Made by a program: the position numbers and the translations under genes. A model generated the notes under the pieces. It was not told the DNA's origin and made no database searches. It was given only the letters and a program-made list of their open reading frames with translations. This document shows, piece by piece, positions 60,370 to 64,000 of a DNA stretch of 64,000 nucleotides. Each line of letters begins with the position of its first letter. Positions within the stretch are counted from its first letter, which is position 1. Source of the DNA: Romboutsia faecis (lineage in GTDB: Bacteria > Bacillota > Clostridia > Peptostreptococcales > Peptostreptococcaceae); the NCBI RefSeq assembly GCF_014323405.1, contig NZ_JACRWE010000003.1, positions 506,535 through 570,534 on the forward strand, in the 5' to 3' direction.

Positions 60370-61470
60370 TTAATCTTCATACCCACAAAGAGTAAGTCCT
60401 TGTGATTTAGCTTTACTTAAAGTAGTTGTTTGTATAGAATTAGCATTACTTAATCCTCTGCAATTCTTTTTATAATGATACTTCTTGCCTGTTTTAGTTA
60501 TATAAACTGTCTTTGAATTACTTATGGATGGTTTTGATGTACTTGGTTTTGAAGTAGATGGTTTTGAGCTACTTGAAGAACTAGAAGTAACTCCTGGTTT
60601 CGTTGAGCCTATCTTTTGAGAAGAACTTTTATCTGTTTTAACCCACCATTTCTTTCCATTTGCATAAACTTTTATATTTCCATTTCTATCAGTTCTGTAA
60701 ACATCTATATTTTTATCATATTTCTTATATCTATCTAATGCTTCTTTAGCTGGGTGGCCATACTTTTTCCCATCTGTAGAAATAATTATTTTCTCTGGAT
60801 CATACTTCTTTATAAAAGATGTACTTGATGAACCCTTTGAACCATGATGAGGTACTTGTAATATATCTACATTATACTTTTTACCAGCTGCCTCTGCGCC
60901 TTTTTCTGCATCTCCAGTTAAAAGCATCTCTAAATTGCCATAATCTATATATGTCATAACACTATCTTCATTATCTGTTTTATAGTTGGTTTTGCTATGT
61001 ACAAATTCTAGTGTCGCACCAGCCGATTTTATTTTAGTACCTGTTTTAGCATCATATATTTTGCATCCTTTTTCTTTCTTAGCTAGATTCATTACAGCCT
61101 TCCCTGTCTTTGTAGATGTGTATGCTGTATCTTTAGGATAATAAAACTTCTTCACCTTCATTCTTTTAAATACTTCCTGTAGTCCGCCTGCATGATCTGC
61201 ATCTTGATGAGTTGATATAACGTACTCTAAATTCATATTTTTTTCTTGTTTTAATAGATAATCAACTACTTTTTTACCACTAGTTGCTGAACCTGCATCA
61301 ATTAATATGTCAGTACCATCTGGAGTTTCAATGTAAATAGCATCTCCTGCACCTACATTGATAAATTCAACTTTCATATCTTGCTTAGTTGCTGCAGAAC
61401 TAGTAAAAAAAGAACTAGCTACTAGTGTTACTACTAGTCCTAATGACATTAATTTTTGTTTTAATTTCAT
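60370..61470 (-). CDS. Secreted metallo-beta-lactamase-fold protein (ComEC C-terminal-like)
   Basis: This 366-aa protein has a signal peptide (MKLKQKLMSLGLVVTLVASS, cleavage after SAA near residue 27). The hydrolase domain has HQDADH (residues 88-93), the zinc-binding motif of ComEC/Rec2-type nucleases, GDAEKGAEAA near residue 185 and PHHGS near residue 206. A serine-rich linker (SSSSSSKPSTSKPS, split) leads to a C-terminal KTVYITKTGKKYHYKKNC..GLTLCG motif found at the end of many clostridial exported hydrolases. It is probably an extracellular DNase or related phosphodiesterase. It lies between the element remnant and the prophage lysis genes. Confidence 0.85.
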   Translation of the reverse strand: MKLKQKLMSLGLVVTLVASSFFTSSAATKQDMKVEFINVGAGDAIYIETPDGTDILIDAGSATSGKKVVDYLLKQEKNMNLEYVISTHQDADHAGGLQEVFKRMKVKKFYYPKDTAYTSTKTGKAVMNLAKKEKGCKIYDAKTGTKIKSAGATLEFVHSKTNYKTDNEDSVMTYIDYGNLEMLLTGDAEKGAEAAGKKYNVDILQVPHHGSKGSSSTSFIKKYDPEKIIISTDGKKYGHPAKEALDRYKKYDKNIDVYRTDRNGNIKVYANGKKWWVKTDKSSSQKIGSTKPGVTSSSSSSSKPSTSKPSTSKPSISNSKTVYITKTGKKYHYKKNCRGLSNANSIQTTTLSKAKSQGLTLCGYED

Positions 61471-61810
61471 AATTTCTCTCCCTCTATAATTAATCCTCGG
61501 TATTATTATACATATTTGCTATGTCTTTTTTTGTCATTTTTTCTGCGATATATATTTAAACAAAAATAAGGTAGCAAGCCTTAGCCTACTACCTGTGGTT
61601 AAATGAATTAAAAAAATTTTAAAATATAAAAAAGATACTTAAATTATTTCCAATAAATAGAAATTATATACTTCTTATTTCTATATGATAATACTTAGTA
61701 TATATCAAAATATTTATCCAGCTTTGTAACTTTATCGACCTTTTATGTCAAAATTATTGAAAATATATGTAGTATAGGTAAAAATAGTATTTAAGTAGAG
61801 GGGGTGTTTT
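61471..61810. other. 340-base gene-free stretch
   Basis: Divergent leader of two exported-protein genes. It holds one weak hairpin AGGTAG/CTACCT (61568-61593) with a T-rich exit on the minus strand. No other open frame or riboswitch motif is seen. Confidence 0.4.
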
Positions 61811-62353
61811 ATGAAAAATTTAAAATTGATATTTTGTGGCTTAGCGACTTTATTTTTTATAATAATTTCAGTTAATATTTTTAAATCCGATGATGATATA
61901 ACAATAAGTAAAAGTGGCGAAAATCATAATTTAGGAATGACTTATAATATTGATAATTTAAAGAAGGGTACATATAAAGTTAATATTTATGCAAAAGAAT
62001 ATAAGAATGGTAAATTTATAGAAGAGTATCGTCTATATGATAAGGATATAAAGCACAAAAGTAAAAATATTAGTTTAAAAGTAGGAGTGGATGTATCTGA
62101 TTATAATAAAGAGATTAAAGTATTAGTTAATGATTCCTACTCTAAGGAATTAAAGTTAAACTTTTTTGAAAATGATTCTGGAAGTTTATTAATTATAGAA
62201 AACAGTAAAGTTATAAATCTAGATAAAGAAGAACCAATTGTAGTCTTTAATACTGATATTTTTGGCAAATATTCTGATATAAGTGATGGATATAATGTAG
62301 AAGATAATGAAGGTGATTTAATAGTTTTCTTAAAGCTAATTAAAATTAACTAG
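61811..62353 (+). CDS. Hypothetical exported/membrane-anchored protein, 180 aa
   Basis: This protein has one N-terminal hydrophobic helix (residues 7-25, FCGLATLFFIIISVNIF) and an extracellular beta-rich domain (ITISKSGENHNLGMTYNIDN then NIYAKEYKNGKFIEEYRLY). AGAGGGGG lies seven bases before the ATG. It has no lipobox and no cysteine in the outer part. I do not recognise the family. It converges with the amidase gene across a shared terminator, near a prophage edge, so it may be a phage or host moron gene. Confidence 0.65.
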   Translation: MKNLKLIFCGLATLFFIIISVNIFKSDDDITISKSGENHNLGMTYNIDNLKKGTYKVNIYAKEYKNGKFIEEYRLYDKDIKHKSKNISLKVGVDVSDYNKEIKVLVNDSYSKELKLNFFENDSGSLLIIENSKVINLDKEEPIVVFNTDIFGKYSDISDGYNVEDNEGDLIVFLKLIKIN

Positions 62354-62386
62354 TTTCAATTCAATTATTCTTACTAAGCATATGAC

Positions 62387-62423
62387 AAAAAGAGCTATGG
62401 GATTTAATCCTCTAGCTCTTTTT
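62387..62423. terminator. Shared terminator before the amidase gene
   Basis: AAAAAGAGCTA (62387-62397) pairs with 62413-62423, and GAT/ATC pairs inside. T runs exist on both exits. Confidence 0.85.
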
Positions 62424-62433
62424 TATTTACATT

Positions 62434-63300
62434 CTATTTTTTATATATTGCAATAAATGGATTATATCCTTTCTTTTTAAGCGATGCTAATTGAGTTTCA
62501 GCATTTTTTCTATTTGCATAACTTCCAGCCACTACTCTTAAATATGTTTTATTATCTTTCTTGAACGCATCTAAGAAAGCACTGACACCTAGTTTCTTTA
62601 GTTCTGAAACTTCTTTTTCAGCATTTTTTCTATCTAAATAGCTATTAGTTACAACTCTGTAAAAAACTTCTTCTTTTGATGTATTATTTTCTTTCTTAGG
62701 TGTTTTATATGTAATACTGAAGTATTTACATATACCTTTCATAGTTGCCTCTACTAGATCATCTACATTATTTTGTAATATTTTTAAATCGGATTTATTT
62801 GTATAGAATCCATATTCAACTAATATAGATGGCATTTGAGCCTTGTATATTACAGTAAAATCCTCTGTCTTAACTCCTCTATTTTTAGCTCCATTATCTA
62901 GTTTCTTAAAAGCACTATATATTTCATCATTTATAAATTTGGCTGCATTCTTAGAGTTCGTACTAGCATTACTAGCTACATAAGTTTCTGTTCCCCTCGC
63001 ATCATTAAATACACTCTTATATGCATTAGCATGATAACTTATAAATAATGCTTTTGGTTTCCCTTGTTTCTTCCAATGTGCATTTGCAAGTTCTGCCCTT
63101 TTACTTAATCCCATTTCATCTTTACCTGCAGGTGATGGATTAGTTTGATAATAATCTATACCATGATCCTTACATCTTTTTTTTATTTTTGTATCAACTT
63201 CTTGATTAAACTTCCATTCATATAAAGATTTATCAGGAGCACACTTTCCTGCTACCTTTTCTGCATGTCCACCATCACCTAATACTAAATATTTACTCAT
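62434..63300 (-). CDS. Phage-type N-acetylmuramoyl-L-alanine amidase with two SPOR repeats
   Basis: This 288-aa endolysin has an Amidase_3 domain (MSKYLVLGDGGHAEKVAGK, zinc ligand His12; SYHANA near residue 87; ILVEYGFYTN near residue 165) and two SPOR repeats in the C-terminus (FYRVVTNSYLDRKNAEKEV and TYLRVVAGSYANRKNAETQL) that bind denuded peptidoglycan. It cleaves the amide bond between muramic acid and L-alanine. There is no signal peptide, so it needs the holin gene directly upstream, one base away. It forms the lysis cassette with XhlA and holin. Confidence 0.92.
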   Translation of the reverse strand: MSKYLVLGDGGHAEKVAGKCAPDKSLYEWKFNQEVDTKIKKRCKDHGIDYYQTNPSPAGKDEMGLSKRAELANAHWKKQGKPKALFISYHANAYKSVFNDARGTETYVASNASTNSKNAAKFINDEIYSAFKKLDNGAKNRGVKTEDFTVIYKAQMPSILVEYGFYTNKSDLKILQNNVDDLVEATMKGICKYFSITYKTPKKENNTSKEEVFYRVVTNSYLDRKNAEKEVSELKKLGVSAFLDAFKKDNKTYLRVVAGSYANRKNAETQLASLKKKGYNPFIAIYKK

Positions 63301-63301
63301 A

Positions 63302-63568
63302 TTATTTTACCTCCCTATTTAATACATTTAGACTATCATTTAGACCTCTTGTCGTAGGATCTAATACTGCATTATAGACACTTATAGCTACTAATCCTAA
63401 AACATATGGATTAGAAAAAGCACCTAGTAATAAATCACCCAGTGCTTTCCATGTTGTTAAATCTTGTACTGTTAGTCCTGCATAAGCTAGTATAGGAACT
63501 AATATACTCATGCCTAATTGTGCCACAAACAAAGGGTTTTTAAATCTTACTTTCCAGTTTATTTTCAT
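63302..63568 (-). CDS. Phage holin (phi LC3 family)
   Basis: This 88-aa membrane protein with two helices is an LC3-type holin (WKVRFKNPLFVAQLGMSILVP near residue 5-25, and GAFSNPYVLGLVAISVYN). The DPTTRGLNDS motif at the end is typical of the family. It forms holes through which the amidase leaves. It lies between XhlA and the amidase gene. GGAGG lies eight bases before the ATG. Confidence 0.92.
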   Translation of the reverse strand: MKINWKVRFKNPLFVAQLGMSILVPILAYAGLTVQDLTTWKALGDLLLGAFSNPYVLGLVAISVYNAVLDPTTRGLNDSLNVLNREVK

Positions 63569-63588
63569 AAAACTACCTCCTAAAATTT

Positions 63589-63810
63589 TTATTTAATTAA
63601 AAAAGCAATAACTGAACTTATTAAAGCTCCTGCTATTGCTCTCCATAACCATGTATTACTATTTTCTAAATCTGAAATTCTATTATTTGCTACTTTTATT
63701 TTTTCTTCTAGAATTTCATTTTTTAATTCACTATTTTTATTCATATTTTCTAAGAGAACTTCAATTTTAATAAGCCGTTCTCTTACCTCTTGTAAAGTGT
63801 CATCAGCCAT
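63589..63810 (-). CDS. Haemolysin XhlA-family phage protein
   Basis: This 73-aa protein has a coiled-coil N-terminal part (LQEVRERLIKIEVLLENMNKN) and one C-terminal membrane helix (WLWRAIAGALISSVIAFLIK). This is the layout of XhlA in Bacillus PBSX lysis modules, where it works with the holin. GGAGG precedes the ATG. It is the first gene of the lysis cassette. A terminator is found just upstream. Confidence 0.88.
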   Translation of the reverse strand: MADDTLQEVRERLIKIEVLLENMNKNSELKNEILEEKIKVANNRISDLENSNTWLWRAIAGALISSVIAFLIK

Positions 63811-63837
63811 ACTAACCTCCTTAATTTGTATTAAAAA

Positions 63838-63858
63838 AGGACCTATATTTTAGGTCCT
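63838..63858 (-). terminator. Terminator ahead of the lysis cassette
   Basis: AGGACCTA pairs with TAGGTCCT, and the minus-strand exit is TTTTTTAATAC. Confidence 0.7.
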
Positions 63859-63920
63859 ATAATTATTTAGTTTAGTTCGCAATTTGTATCAATTGTGACT
63901 TAAATTTTTGTAATAAAAAA

Positions 63921-63938
63921 GGCCTTATTTATAAGACC
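63921..63938 (-). terminator. Terminator after the partial gene at the right edge
   Basis: GGCCTTAT (63921-63928) pairs with ATAAGACC with one G-U, and TTTTTT follows on the minus strand. Confidence 0.6.
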
Positions 63939-63944
63939 CTTAAT

Positions 63945-64000
63945 CTACTTCTTATATAGTTTTTTATTTATTTTTATCTCCCAGGCTTTATATTTACTTA
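63945..64000 (-). CDS. C-terminal end of a prophage gene (partial, 17 residues)
   Basis: The last codons (reading ..KYKAWEIKINKKLYKK then stop TAG) are open to the window edge and are followed by a terminator. By position it should be a phage structural or tail gene upstream of the lysis cassette, but the fragment is too short to identify. Confidence 0.4.
   Translation of the reverse strand, partial: SKYKAWEIKINKKLYKK

Noticed and set aside
61556..61596. Hairpin AGGTAG/CTACCT as a terminator
   Set aside because: No minus-strand gene ends before it, and the stem is six pairs. It is mentioned only as a weak structure.

Overview
The window is very AT-rich DNA from a low-GC anaerobic Gram-positive bacterium. 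Strong GGAGG-type ribosome binding sites, short intergenic gaps, intrinsic terminators that are often near-perfect palindromes, and the gene content point to Clostridia, most likely Peptostreptococcaceae (relatives of Clostridioides, Paraclostridium, Romboutsia). The family is inferred from content: an hsmRA pair, a preQ1-controlled queuosine-salvage operon, a selenium-dependent molybdenum hydroxylase maturation set and a ferredoxin-type thioredoxin reductase. The species cannot be named. Most genes lie on the minus strand. No rRNA, tRNA or CRISPR array was seen.

Layout. 1-5 kb: a xanthine-dehydrogenase-type three-subunit molybdenum hydroxylase (large subunit cut by the window edge), a CPA1 Na+/H+ antiporter and an NCS2 purine permease. 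5-9.3 kb: two tiny unknown genes, an ABC exporter with an operator-like palindrome over its promoter, and L-lactate dehydrogenase. 9.5-14.4 kb: DEAD-box helicase with a DEVD motif, LL-diaminopimelate aminotransferase, methionine aminopeptidase with a SEC-C tail, and a U32 (TrhP-type) tRNA hydroxylation protein. 15-21 kb: a permease split into two half genes, a two-component system, and a two-HMA copper ATPase behind a CsoR-type operator. 21-30 kb: M16C peptidase, ECF S component, an hsmRA operon with tandem MarR-like operators, a pentapeptide-repeat protein, and a fluoride riboswitch controlling a cation/proton antiporter. 30-35 kb: folA-thyA, HAD phosphatase and a SWIM-SNF2 helicase with an altered Walker A motif.

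35-43 kb: a PbuG-type purine permease, then one operon yqeB-xdhC-mog-moaA-moaC-MOSC that makes, sulfurates or selenates and inserts the cofactor needed by hydroxylases such as the one at the left end. A YbjQ protein and a long RelA/SpoT-type synthetase follow. 43-51.7 kb: a gene-poor stretch with orphan hairpins, RecQ, an alanine symporter, small EamA and YdbC genes, an ArsR/NifX-like pair with its operator, and thioredoxin plus a reductase lacking NADPH motifs. 51.8-55.6 kb: a second two-component system, a lipoprotein and an HTH/RHH-type basic protein.

55.8-58.3 kb: preQ1-I riboswitch followed by queK (nucleoside hydrolase), qrtT (ECF S component) and queL (radical SAM), a queuosine/queuine salvage operon. 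58.4-60.2 kb: the scar of a decayed mobile element, where an NdpA-type nucleoid protein is frameshifted and joined to the C-terminal half of a VirB4/HerA-like ATPase. Next to it is a promoter-to-terminator unit that looks like an undescribed small RNA. 60.3-64 kb: a secreted metallo-beta-lactamase-fold protein, an unknown exported protein and a phage lysis cassette (XhlA, LC3-type holin, SPOR amidase), which marks the edge of a prophage or phage-tail-like element running off the right end.
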